From the NCBI GenBank assembly GCA_036499395.1, contig DASYDW010000095.1:62001-126000 (forward strand): 64,000 bases of DNA, read 5' to 3'. This DNA comes from Pirellulales bacterium (GTDB lineage: Bacteria; Planctomycetota; Planctomycetia; Pirellulales; JACPPG01). Positions 17,373-26,228 of the stretch are shown piece by piece (the first letter of the stretch is position 1; every line of letters begins with the position of its first letter). Under the pieces are notes generated by a model. That model was given only the letters and a program-made list of their open reading frames with translations. It ran no database searches and was not told the DNA's origin. A program made the translations under genes and the position numbers.

Positions 17373-19226
17373 ATGCGTTCCTGCTTATTCCTGATTGCTT
17401 TGTATGCGTCGTCACTCGCGCTTGCCGGCCCTGCCGCTGCGGCCGATGGCAAGAAGGATGCGAAAGCCAAGTCAGTGGTGGCCGTGTTCCGCCTGCGCGG
17501 TCCCATCGTGGAGACACCTGCCGAAGAAAACTTCCTGATGGGCACCAGTCATTCGGTCACGCTGCAGAGCCTGATCGAGCGACTGACGAAAGCCCGCGAG
17601 GACGAGAATGTGAAGGCGGTGGTGATTTCTCTGGATGGTACCAGCGTGACATTGGCCCAAGCCGAAGAGATTCGTCAACGGATGGCTGACATTCGCGCGG
17701 CCAGCAAGGACGTCTGCCTGTTTGCCGAAGGACTCACGATGCAGGATTACGTTTTGGCGGCCGGCGCCAGCGAAATCTCGGTCGTGCCGACCGGCGATCT
17801 ATGGCTCACCGGGTACTACGCCGAAAGCCCCTACCTGCGCGGATTGCTCGACAAGATCGGCGTCACGCCGGATTTCCTACACTGCGGCGATTACAAGAGC
17901 GCCTCGGAAACCTTCATGCGCGACGGACCGAGTCCGCAAGCCGAGGAGATGCAGAACTGGCTGATGGACAGCAGCTATCAAACGACGATCAAGCTGATTG
18001 CCCAGGGACGCAACGTCGACGAGGCAAAGGTCCGGGGCTGGATCGACGGTGGGCCTTACACGTCGGGCAAAGCGCTCGAGCTGGGCATCATCGACCGTGT
18101 GCAACAACGACACGACCTGGAAGCATCGCTCAAAGTGCGCTTTGGCGACAACGTCAAGTTCGACCACAAGTACGGGGCCAAGGCGGCCGGGCAGATCGAT
18201 TTCTCCTCGCCGATGGGGATCATGAACTTCTACGCCGAATTGCTCGGCGGCGGCAAGAAAAAGAAATCGACCAAGGAAGCGATCGCGATCGTCAACGTCG
18301 AGGGGGCGATCGTGCTGGGCGCGGCCGATGCCAGCCCGCTGAGCTTCGGGGGCAAATCGGCCGGAAGCACGCCGATTCGCAAAGCTCTCGATGACGCGGC
18401 AAACGACGATTCGGTAAAGGCCGTGGTGCTGCGCGTTGATTCGCCTGGCGGATCGGCCACGGCCAGCGACATCATCTTGGCCGCTGCTAAGCGTGTGAAA
18501 GGCAAGAAGCCGGTCGTTGTCTCGATGGGCAATGTCGCGGCCAGTGGCGGCTATTACGTTGCCTGCGGCACGGATGTGATCTATGCCGACGACAGCACCA
18601 TCACGGGCTCAATCGGTGTCGTGGGGGGCAAGCTCGCCACGTTGGGACTATGGAACAAGGTCGGCATCAACTGGAAAGCCTACGGCCGCGGCGAAAACTC
18701 CGCCATCATGAGCACGTCGCATCCATTCACGGAGGCGCAGCGAACACGCATGCAGGCCTGGATGGACGATATCTACGGTGTCTTTAAAGGGCACGTCGTC
18801 GCGGTCCGCGGCGAGAAGCTCAAGAAACCGATCGACGAATTAGCCGGCGGACGCGTTTATACCGGCCGGCAGGCGCTGGATCTGGGCCTGGTCGATCGAA
18901 TCGGCACGCTCAGCGATGCCATCCACGAGGCCGCGGCGCAAGCTAAAATTGAGAAGTACGAAGTACGGCTGCTGCCCGAGCCGAAATCCTTCATCCAGAC
19001 GCTCTTGGGGAGCGCCATGGGGGAAGACGACGATGAGTCGAATGGCGTGTCGTTGTCGACGCTGATGTCGGCGCGGACTTCACCCTTGCTCGATGCCGTG
19101 CTTCCCTACCTGCGCCAACTGGATGGGCAGCGACTGCAAGCCGTGACGACGGCGATCGGTCGGCTGGAGTTGATTCATCGGGAAGGGGTCGCGCTGATGA
19201 TGCCCGAGATCGTCGTCCGACCTTAA
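17373..19226 (+). CDS. sppA: Signal peptide peptidase SppA, 67K type
   Basis: A 617-residue serine protease that degrades cleaved signal peptides at the membrane. There is an N-terminal signal or anchor (1-23). The two tandem S49 domains of the 67K form are visible. The first (about 60-260) holds the general-base lysine in CGDYKSASE (K175); the second (about 300-500) holds the nucleophile in NVAASGGYYVACG (S391) and the strand VLRVDSPGGSATASD. The start at 17373 has a strong GGAGAG ribosome site 5 bases upstream; the open frame before it is spurious. The C-terminal 100 residues, after GSAMGEDDDESNG, are an extension whose role is unclear. No partner gene is visible. Confidence 0.93.
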   Translation: MRSCLFLIALYASSLALAGPAAAADGKKDAKAKSVVAVFRLRGPIVETPAEENFLMGTSHSVTLQSLIERLTKAREDENVKAVVISLDGTSVTLAQAEEIRQRMADIRAASKDVCLFAEGLTMQDYVLAAGASEISVVPTGDLWLTGYYAESPYLRGLLDKIGVTPDFLHCGDYKSASETFMRDGPSPQAEEMQNWLMDSSYQTTIKLIAQGRNVDEAKVRGWIDGGPYTSGKALELGIIDRVQQRHDLEASLKVRFGDNVKFDHKYGAKAAGQIDFSSPMGIMNFYAELLGGGKKKKSTKEAIAIVNVEGAIVLGAADASPLSFGGKSAGSTPIRKALDDAANDDSVKAVVLRVDSPGGSATASDIILAAAKRVKGKKPVVVSMGNVAASGGYYVACGTDVIYADDSTITGSIGVVGGKLATLGLWNKVGINWKAYGRGENSAIMSTSHPFTEAQRTRMQAWMDDIYGVFKGHVVAVRGEKLKKPIDELAGGRVYTGRQALDLGLVDRIGTLSDAIHEAAAQAKIEKYEVRLLPEPKSFIQTLLGSAMGEDDDESNGVSLSTLMSARTSPLLDAVLPYLRQLDGQRLQAVTTAIGRLELIHREGVALMMPEIVVRP

Positions 19227-19326
19227 GCGTTTAGCCGATCGTCGAGATTGTTCCGCGGTGCCACGACGGAGCGTGCGGTAGTGCGCCGTGGGCAAGTACG
19301 ATCCGAACTTCGTCAAAGGAGACGTC

Positions 19327-21906
19327 ATGCCGAGGATTCCGTTACGGATCGTGCTGGTGGGAATCGTGGCGAGCCTGGGGCTTGCTCGACCGATGTTGGG
19401 AGCCGAAGCGACCGTGGTCGCGGCGAATTCCTCGATCGAGCGAAAGCCGCTGCCCAGTGCGACCGCGTTTCGGCCCGATCCGGCGTCCGTCGTGCGTTAT
19501 GGACCGGCCTACCGCTATCCGCAGGCGGGCTGGATCGTTTTGCACATCGAAGGAGCGCCCTATGAACGCGGCGTTCAGCATGGCCGACTGCTGGCAGCCG
19601 AGATCGCCGATTCGATCAAGAAGCGAGCGATTTGCCGCAGTCCTAAATCTCCTGCCGAAGCCTGGCGCGATGTGCGCACGCTGGTCAATGCGCTCTTTCT
19701 GCGTCGCTACGACGCGGAATACCTGGAAGAGATGAAGGGCATCGCCGACGGCGCCGCCGCGGCCGGCGCGAAGTACGACGATCGACCGGTCGACCTGATC
19801 GACATCGTGACGCTCAACTCGGACATGGAGGTTGCGTATTTGGCCCCCGGGGTCCACGCCACGGCCACGGGGTTGGACGATGAAACGTATCATCAGCCGA
19901 TCAGCACCGAGCGGCCACATGCCGCCGAGGAACATTGCAGTGCCTTTGCCGCCACGGCTCCGGCCACGGCCGATGGCGACATCATCTTTGGGCACATCAC
20001 GATGTGCAGCCTGTCCGATGCGCATCATTACAACGTCTGGCTCGATCTGAAGCCGCAGGCCGGACATCGCATCGTCATGCAGAGTTATCCCGGCGGCATC
20101 ATGAGCGGCCTGGATTATTACATCAATAGCGCCGGCATCCTGGTGCTGGAAACGACCATTCGCCAGACCGATTTCGATATCACAGGTCAGGCCCTCGCTT
20201 CGCGGATTCGCCAGGCCGTGCAGTATGCCGATTCGATCGATAAGGCGATCAAGATCCTTTCCACGGCCAACAACGGGCTGTACTCGAACGAATGGATGCT
20301 GGCCGACATCAACACGGGCGAGATCGCGATGTTCGAACTCGGAACGCACAACAGCAAACTGTGGCGCAGCAGCCGTAACGAGTGGCCCGGCGGGACGCGC
20401 GGATTCTATTGGGGCTGCAATAACGCCAAAGATATGGACGTGCGTAAGGAATCGTTGCCGACCCTGAGCGGCAAGCCGGGGAACCTGGTCTTGCATCCCA
20501 CGGATCGCGATCGGGCGTGGCTGCGATTATTTCGTGAACATCAAGGGAAGCTGAAAACCGACTTCGGATTCGAGGCGTTCACCACGGCACCATTGGCGGG
20601 CTTTCCCTCGTGCGATGCCAAGTTCACCACCACGAAGCTGGCCAAGGAATTGAAAAGCTGGGCGCTGTTCGGTCCGCCGCTGGGACGCGCCTGGACGCCC
20701 ACCGAAGAAGATCGCGAGCATTGCCCTGGCTTGCAGCCGCTGCTGAGCAACGACTGGGCACTTGTGTCGATGGACGTTGTCGGCACTGCGCCGGCAGAGC
20801 CACCCACCCTGGCTGACAGTGCACCGTTCCCTGAAGAGAAGGAAGATCGGTTTGAGAAGCCGGTTTCACTTTCGGCCGCTTGGCGCGGCACGCTGTTGCC
20901 AAAGACCGACGCCGACACCTGGCTGGCGGCCGGACACGCCGGATACGAGCGCATCGTGGCACTCGAAAAGGCGCTGAAATCGGCAGCTAAGGGAGAAGCT
21001 CTCGACCGTGCGGCGCAGGATCACCTCGACGTGGCGCACTTCATCCGTCGCTCGCAGTGGCTGACCGGCGTGGCGCGGCTGGGGCACGACGTACCGCTAG
21101 CTGACACGCGATTCGATTGGGAGACCGATAGCTGGTATCACATCGCGGCCGGTAAGGGGGTCATGCTACTGGTCGCGTTGCGGCACGAACTGGAGGCCGA
21201 GACCTTTGACAAACTTATGGACGATTTCGGCCAGGCGCATGCTGGCCAGGAAGTAACCAGCGGCGAATTCCGCGCCGCCGCCGAGAAGGCCTGCGGCCGA
21301 TCGCTCGATTCGTTCTTCGCGCCTTGGCTGACGGGAACTCGCAGCTCGACAAGCGCTGGCGAAGGAATTTGGTCGATTGATTCGTTTGAAGAGGAGCCCG
21401 AGCAGTCGCTGATTGTGTACGGCACGCTTGCGGACCGGGCCGCGCAGCGCGAAGCGGCCGACCTGCTGGCGCGTAAGATCGCCCGTCGCTGGGGCAATGT
21501 GTTGATCACTATCAAAAGCGATCAAGAAGTCAGCGACGCGGATTTGAAGAATCACCATCTGTTGTTGATCGGCCGGCCGGCGACCAACGCCGTGACCGCA
21601 CGCGTAGCGGCGGCGCTGCCGGTGAAATTCCAGGCCGGGTCGTTCGAACTGCGGGGTGAGACGTATGCCGACGCGCGCTCGGCAGTGATCGCCGCGGGCA
21701 CGAACCCGCAGAATCCGCGCTATTCGGTTGTGGCCTACGCAGGCCTGGGGGCTGACGCGACGACTACGGCGATCAGTGCGCTGCCGGACGACGATTCGTA
21801 CAGTGCGCAGGTCATGCTGTTCCCGGCGCACAAACGCTCGCGCCGCCAGTGTGTGACTTCGCCGACTCTGAGCATCGACGGTGGGTCGGCCAAGAGTTCG
21901 CAATAG
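19327..21906 (+). CDS. Secreted C45-family acyltransferase/hydrolase-like protein with M1-like tail
   Basis: An 859-residue exported protein (signal peptide 1-23). Residues about 65-400 resemble the C45 (acyl-CoA:6-APA acyltransferase) family: GAPYERGVQHGRLL, LEEMKGIADGAAAAG, then EEHCSAFAATAPATADGD, where C204 would become the N-terminal nucleophile after self-cleavage, then FGHITM and MLADINTGEIAMFELGTHN. The C-terminal third (about 550-690) resembles the helical end of M1 aminopeptidase-like proteins (GKGVMLLVALRHELE, FRAAAEKACGRSLDSFFAPWLTG) but has no HExxH zinc site. The ATG at 19327 follows an AAAGGAG site 5 bases upstream, which decides the start. The acyl or peptide substrate is unknown. 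The gene is monocistronic, with a repeat array after its stop. Confidence 0.82.
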   Translation: MPRIPLRIVLVGIVASLGLARPMLGAEATVVAANSSIERKPLPSATAFRPDPASVVRYGPAYRYPQAGWIVLHIEGAPYERGVQHGRLLAAEIADSIKKRAICRSPKSPAEAWRDVRTLVNALFLRRYDAEYLEEMKGIADGAAAAGAKYDDRPVDLIDIVTLNSDMEVAYLAPGVHATATGLDDETYHQPISTERPHAAEEHCSAFAATAPATADGDIIFGHITMCSLSDAHHYNVWLDLKPQAGHRIVMQSYPGGIMSGLDYYINSAGILVLETTIRQTDFDITGQALASRIRQAVQYADSIDKAIKILSTANNGLYSNEWMLADINTGEIAMFELGTHNSKLWRSSRNEWPGGTRGFYWGCNNAKDMDVRKESLPTLSGKPGNLVLHPTDRDRAWLRLFREHQGKLKTDFGFEAFTTAPLAGFPSCDAKFTTTKLAKELKSWALFGPPLGRAWTPTEEDREHCPGLQPLLSNDWALVSMDVVGTAPAEPPTLADSAPFPEEKEDRFEKPVSLSAAWRGTLLPKTDADTWLAAGHAGYERIVALEKALKSAAKGEALDRAAQDHLDVAHFIRRSQWLTGVARLGHDVPLADTRFDWETDSWYHIAAGKGVMLLVALRHELEAETFDKLMDDFGQAHAGQEVTSGEFRAAAEKACGRSLDSFFAPWLTGTRSSTSAGEGIWSIDSFEEEPEQSLIVYGTLADRAAQREAADLLARKIARRWGNVLITIKSDQEVSDADLKNHHLLLIGRPATNAVTARVAAALPVKFQAGSFELRGETYADARSAVIAAGTNPQNPRYSVVAYAGLGADATTTAISALPDDDSYSAQVMLFPAHKRSRRQCVTSPTLSIDGGSAKSSQ

Positions 21907-21951
21907 CTTTTGCGGCGGCAGTGAGAGTTGCGCGGCGCTTGGTTCGCTAGA

Positions 21952-22037
21952 CATGCTTATCCGCGTGCCGCGGAAAAAGCATGGCACCGCGCCGAAAGGT
22001 AGGGCACCCCGGCGATAAGGCATCGCACCCTGGCAAG
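21952..22037. repeat. Hairpin followed by three imperfect direct repeats
   Basis: A two-part stem, CATGCTT (21952-21958)/AAGCATG (21977-21983) enclosing TCCGCG/CGCGGA with a TGC loop, lies 46 bases after the C45 gene. It leads into three imperfect copies of about 20 bases: 21977-21995, 21996-22016 and 22017-22037, each of the form AAGG-A--GCACC---GGCGA. The 21907-22196 gap holds no gene. It may act as a transcript end or be a mobile miniature repeat. Confidence 0.6.
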
Positions 22038-22196
22038 GGAACTTGTTTAGACCCAAGGGCGCTTACTCCTACCTGCGCGGGTGATGACCCCAAATGTCGC
22101 GGCCGCAATCGCAGAAAGCGTCGACAGTAGGTTGCGCCAGCACTGCTATTTATTTCCCGATAGATCAAACGCCGCGCAGTGAGGAGTAAGCACGGC

Positions 22197-22598
22197 TTAT
22201 GCCATCGTTCCCGAGGGGGCGTAGCTCAGTACGTAGTCTTCGAAGCGGATCCGGCGCTCGTCCTTGGGCACGCTGGCGAAGAACATATCCAGCAGTGTTT
22301 CGAAGCGGTCGGGCAGCAAGTGATAGAAGTTGTGCTTCCCTTCGCGCCGCGATTCGATCAGTCCGGCCACGCGCAATAGCGCCAGGTGATGGCTGACCGC
22401 CGGTTGGCTTTGCGCCAACAGGTCGCACAACGCCCGCACGTGCAGCTCGGGCTGCTGCGTCAGGTACAGGAGCACGCGCAAGCGCGTCTCGTCCGAGAGC
22501 AGCTTGAAAACCTTGACGAGGTCCTTAACGATCGGATCCGGTACGCGCGGCAAATGCGGCCGGGTGCTGGTGGGCGATTCGGCCAGGTTACTGATCAT
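22197..22598 (-). CDS. ArsR/SmtB-family winged-helix regulator
   Basis: A 133-residue DNA-binding protein. Residues about 25-100 form the ArsR-type winged helix: VKVFKLLSDETRLRVLLYL, then PELHVRALCDLLAQSQPAVSHHLALLRVAGLIESRREGKHNFYHL. There is no CVC metal site in the alpha-3 helix (it reads ALCDLLAQ), so it is unlikely to be a classical metal sensor. The ATG at 22598 is set by a GGAAG site about 6 bases upstream; a longer open frame to 22709 is ignored. A 30-residue C-terminal tail (FFASVPKDERRIRFEDYVLSY) is typical of ArsR homologues in this phylum. The regulated gene is unknown. Confidence 0.9.
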   Translation of the reverse strand: MISNLAESPTSTRPHLPRVPDPIVKDLVKVFKLLSDETRLRVLLYLTQQPELHVRALCDLLAQSQPAVSHHLALLRVAGLIESRREGKHNFYHLLPDRFETLLDMFFASVPKDERRIRFEDYVLSYAPSGTMA

Positions 22599-23080
22599 AG
22601 TTTTCTTCCGAGTGCTATCGTTTGGGGAACGCTTGGCGTTTCCGTTCACCGTCGAACCTTTCCAAAAGCGGACACGGCAGCGTCGAACACGTGCGGCGCA
22701 TACCAGCAATGCCCGTTGCCATCAAAGCGCGCAACGTCAGCGCGAAGGCAAACCTCGCGCGCCGCGACAATGCAGCTCTCGCGCGCAGCGAAAATGCAGC
22801 AATGCATGCGCAAAACCATGAGGACGCTTTAACAATTGTTCGACGAAACCGAACGAAGGGATTGTCATTCAGACAGTTGCCGGAGCGAACCGCAGAACGC
22901 GGTCGTTGATACTGCTCGCTCCCGATTTCCGGCGAACTGCCGTACGACAGGCCCTCATTGTACTGAGACCTGGCGAGGGCGAAAAGCATTTTCGGAGGGA
23001 TTTTATCGACGTTTCTGGAGTTTCTCGCGGAACGCTTCGCTAGCGGTAAATCGCGTCGCGTCGGACCGATTTCATGGGCC
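22599..23080. other. Intergenic region with a 10-bp palindrome
   Basis: No credible gene in 480 bases; the ORFs of 95-185 residues here are low-quality overlapping shadows. A perfect palindrome AACAATTGTT occupies 22831-22840. A short repeat (AATGCAGC twice near 22769 and 22795) and CG-rich segments are also present. The ArsR promoter should lie in the part nearest 22600. Confidence 0.4.
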
Positions 23081-23479
23081 TCATTCGTGCATCGAGTGTC
23101 GCGAGCCGCCAGGCGCGATGCCCCGCTGCCTCCAGATTCCATGACCGAGAAAGCCGAGAAACGCGAATACAAACGTTCCGATCACGAGTGCCACGGCCCG
23201 CACCGAGCCGAAATGATCGCGCATCAAGATCAGGGCCGGCGGTTCGTCACTTTTCACCGGACGCCTCTCAACCGGCTGATCAGCGTCGGTCGGACGGCGG
23301 GTTTCCTCGGCCCACTCGCGCCACGCCGCCACCGATGCGGGGTCGCCCAGTTGGGCAACGACCATGTCGCGACCGTATTGCAAACCCCACAGAATGGCGG
23401 TCATCGTCGCTACGTAAGCGAGTGCCCAGAGTGCAATCGCACGGAATCGAGAGGGGCTACCGGCTTGCATCAGATTCAC
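23081..23479 (-). CDS. Small two-helix membrane protein
   Basis: A 132-residue hypothetical protein. Helix 1 lies at about residues 14-34 (AIALWALAYVATMTAILWGL) and helix 2 near 96-114 (ALVIGTFVFAFLGFLGHGIW), with a polar loop of about 60 residues between them. It begins at a GTG at 23479 that overlaps the stop of the M20 gene by four bases (GTGA), so it is likely to be translationally coupled to that gene. An ATG at 23470 is an alternative start. No family recognised. The coupling suggests a role with the amidohydrolase, but this is only positional. Confidence 0.65.
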   Translation of the reverse strand: MNLMQAGSPSRFRAIALWALAYVATMTAILWGLQYGRDMVVAQLGDPASVAAWREWAEETRRPTDADQPVERRPVKSDEPPALILMRDHFGSVRAVALVIGTFVFAFLGFLGHGIWRQRGIAPGGSRHSMHE

Positions 23480-24780
23480 TTCTTTGCGGGGAGCAAATCA
23501 ATTGCCGCCGATGCCATGGCCGTGACGCCTGTGATCAGCGTCTCGTCAGCATCGGGATAGTACAAGGGAGAGTGCAGCGACGGCGGGGCCTGCTCGACAC
23601 GCTTCAGCCCGGCCAGCCGCTTCGCATCGACCGAACCGAGCTGGAACATGAAGATCGGCACGCCGACGCGACCGTACTCGCTGTAATCCTCGCCCCCCAT
23701 CGAAGCTTCGGACGGCACGACCTTGTCCTCGCCCAGCACGCGTTTGAGCACCGGCACAATGCGTTCGACCAGTTGCGGCTCGTTGTACATGGCCGGCGTT
23801 CCCTCGGAGACGGCGATTGTGGGCTCGGGCGCGCCGGCACTACTGGCCGCGGCCAGCGCCTTGCGTCGAATCGCGGCCAGCAGTTGCTTGCGTACTTCAT
23901 CGCTGAAGCTACGCACCGTGATTTGCAAGTGGCAACTATCGCCAATCACGTTGTGCTTTGCACCGCCGTGAACCGAACCGACGGTGATCACGGCCGGTTC
24001 CGTAGGCTTCACTTCGCGACTGACGATCGTTTGCAGGTCTAGAATGAGGTGTGCCGCCTGGACGATCGGATCGATCGTGACATGCGGATATGCGCCATGC
24101 CCGGCGCGACCGCGCATCGTGACATCAACGCTGTCGACGTTGGCCAGCGTATAGCCTGAGTGATAACCGACGGCGCCGGCCGGCAGATTTGCGTCGACAT
24201 GCAAGGCCAGCGAATAGTCAGGCTTGAAAAAGCGATCGAAGCATCCATCCTTGATCATGCGGCCGGCGCCCGAGCCACGCTCCTCGGCCGGCTGGCAAAG
24301 GAACATGATGGTGCCACTCCAGCGATCGCGGTTGGCCGCCAAATATTGCGCCACGCCGATCAAACTGGTCATGTGAATGTCATGGCCGCAGGCGTGCATT
24401 ACGCCAACCTCATTGCCACTGTCATCCTTCACCTTCTTGGTCGAGGCGTACGCCAGTTGCGTGTTTTCGACGACGGGCAGCGCGTCCATGTCGGCGCGGA
24501 TCATCAGCCGTGGTCCGGTCCCGTTTTCCATAATGCCCACGACGCCGAATCCGCCGATGCCGGTTGTCACCTTGGCCCCCGCCGCGCGCAAGGCCTCGGC
24601 CATGGTCTCGGCCGTTTGCTGTTCGTGAAAGGATAATTCCGGCGCCTGGTGCAATTGCCGGTAGAAACGCACCAGCTCTTCCAGATGACTGCGCGCCCAT
24701 GGCGCCGGTTCGACGGCGTGCGCGGATCCAGCAAACAGCAGCGCTGCGAGCAGAGGCAATATGACTCGGCGAAAGGCCAT
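23476..24780 (-). CDS. M20-family metal-dependent amidohydrolase, exported
   Basis: A 434-residue protein with a signal peptide (about 1-21, ending AHA|V). It belongs to the M20D amidohydrolase/carboxypeptidase group (hippurate hydrolase, IAA-amino-acid hydrolase). Visible metal-site motifs are MHACGHDIHM, QPAEERGSGAGRM, the dimerisation-domain GRAGHGAYPH, and MGGEDYSEY near the end. The mature enzyme should hydrolyse N-acyl amino acids in the periplasm; which acyl amino acid is unknown. The ATG at 24780 is chosen because it begins the signal peptide. It is followed by a coupled small membrane protein. Family assignment is secure; substrate is not. Confidence 0.92.
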   Translation of the reverse strand: MAFRRVILPLLAALLFAGSAHAVEPAPWARSHLEELVRFYRQLHQAPELSFHEQQTAETMAEALRAAGAKVTTGIGGFGVVGIMENGTGPRLMIRADMDALPVVENTQLAYASTKKVKDDSGNEVGVMHACGHDIHMTSLIGVAQYLAANRDRWSGTIMFLCQPAEERGSGAGRMIKDGCFDRFFKPDYSLALHVDANLPAGAVGYHSGYTLANVDSVDVTMRGRAGHGAYPHVTIDPIVQAAHLILDLQTIVSREVKPTEPAVITVGSVHGGAKHNVIGDSCHLQITVRSFSDEVRKQLLAAIRRKALAAASSAGAPEPTIAVSEGTPAMYNEPQLVERIVPVLKRVLGEDKVVPSEASMGGEDYSEYGRVGVPIFMFQLGSVDAKRLAGLKRVEQAPPSLHSPLYYPDADETLITGVTAMASAAIDLLPAKK

Positions 24781-24958
24781 GATGAACCCCGCAATAAAAT
24801 CTGTGAAGCCGACGCACGCCACGGCCAATCGTTCGTCGGCCAAAGAACTTGGCCGTCATTCGACGGCGCGCCCACGCGACAACGGTAAGTATGTCTGACG
24901 GACGCCCCGGTACAAGTCAGGGGTGATCGGCTGCCGGAGAGGCGCGAGAGGGCGTCCG

Positions 24959-25978
24959 CTAGGAACGTGGCCGAGGGGGGGCCGACACAGTTTCCGGCGC
25001 CCGTTCTGTTGCGACGCCGGTGTGTGGTCGGGCCGTGGCCGCCTGCGCGGGATCAACCCGCTTTCCACGCTGCGCCGACCAGGCGGTGACCGCCCCCAAT
25101 TCGCCGGAGGATGGGGTTGTGAGCCCCCATTTCAATAACCATCGCAAATAAGCGCGACCGTGACGCCAGGCATCGCGCGAAAACGCGTGCCGGCTGGCGC
25201 GCTGCTCGTGGTGAAAACAGCGGGTGGCGCCGTTGAACATGACTTGCCAGCCTGCGCGGGCCATTCGCAAGCACATGTCGACGTCTTCGAAATACTTCAC
25301 GTACCGCTCGTCGAACCGGCCAACATCCTGTGCCGCCTCGCGCCGTACGAGCATGAAACAACCGCTGACCCAATCGCAAGGATAGCTGTCCGTGATCGGA
25401 CGATCCTCGTACAGATGCTCGCGCAGCGGGCCGGCCAGCAGCCGCTGCAAGCCCAGGCGACGCGCAGCGATCGTGCGAACGGTCGGGAAGCGGCGCGCCG
25501 GATAACCGTAGCTGCCGTCGGGCCGATAAACCTGACAGATGCTGAGGCCGCAGCGAGGATGGTCGTCCATGAAGGCGACCATCTTGGCCAGGCACTGATC
25601 CCCGACGTCGAAATACATGTCGGTGTTTAGCAGCAGCGTGTATCGCGCGTCGCTCACCGATAGGATGCGATTCAGATTCTGTGCGTAACCCAGCGGGCGA
25701 TCGTTCTTCACGACCTTGGTATGGGCAAAGGCCGAAGTCCAAGCGGCCACGCCATCGGCGGAAACGTTATCGACCAGAATCAATCGCGGCGAGATTACGT
25801 CGGCCGAGCCGGCCAGCGAACTGGCCAGCGGATTCATGAAATGGCGCTCGCCCGAATAGATGACGCCGATATCGAGATCGAAGGTCTTCGGCATCACGGC
25901 TGCGCCCGGGGTCCGGTACAAGTGCCGCGCGGCACGCGGCTCCCTGACAGTGGTGTCGAGCTGGGAAAGCACGGACAT
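24959..25978 (-). CDS. Family 2 glycosyltransferase
   Basis: A 339-residue cytoplasmic glycosyltransferase, the last gene of the polysaccharide operon. The GT-A fold signatures are the N-terminal IGVIYSGERHF, LILVDNVSADGVAAW, the donor-site segment RYTLLLNTDMYFDVGDQCL and the later CDWVSGCFMLVRREAAQDVGRFDERYVKYFEDVDMCLRM, where the acidic FEDVD matches the ED motif of rhamnosyltransferase-like GT2 enzymes. The last 60 residues are low-complexity. The start is uncertain: ATG at 25978 is used, and ATG at 25894 (MPKTFDLDIG) would also keep the fold. The donor sugar is unknown. Genes upstream encode the transporter and initiating transferase. Confidence 0.85.
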   Translation of the reverse strand: MSVLSQLDTTVREPRAARHLYRTPGAAVMPKTFDLDIGVIYSGERHFMNPLASSLAGSADVISPRLILVDNVSADGVAAWTSAFAHTKVVKNDRPLGYAQNLNRILSVSDARYTLLLNTDMYFDVGDQCLAKMVAFMDDHPRCGLSICQVYRPDGSYGYPARRFPTVRTIAARRLGLQRLLAGPLREHLYEDRPITDSYPCDWVSGCFMLVRREAAQDVGRFDERYVKYFEDVDMCLRMARAGWQVMFNGATRCFHHEQRASRHAFSRDAWRHGRAYLRWLLKWGLTTPSSGELGAVTAWSAQRGKRVDPAQAATARPHTGVATERAPETVSAPPRPRS

Positions 25979-26228
25979 GGATTGTTTTCTTGGAGCATAG
26001 CGCCCCCCGATCGGCGCGACGAATGTAACGGCGCAAGCCACGCAGGGGGGCGTACGGTATCCGGTTGTGGCAAACGGGTCAACGTCGGGTGGCCGGCAAA
26101 ACATTTCTGCACCGGGACGCCTGCGCGCGACCACCTGAACGATAGTGAATGGATACCGCCGCTTGATTGTTTGCCGGTCGGTGCTGGCATGATAGCGCCT
26201 GGCGAGCAGGGTGGCGGATGGCTGGTCG

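Noticed and set aside
22215-22232. tRNA-like D-arm sequence GGGGGCGTAGCTCAGTA
   Set aside because: It resembles the 5' end of a tRNA gene, but no anticodon arm or T-arm follows, and it lies in the C-terminal codons of the ArsR-family gene on the minus strand.
22615-23172. Minus-strand ORF of 185 residues upstream of the ArsR gene
   Set aside because: Low-complexity Arg/Ala/Ser translation in a gap; overlaps the palindrome and has no matching pattern or ribosome site.
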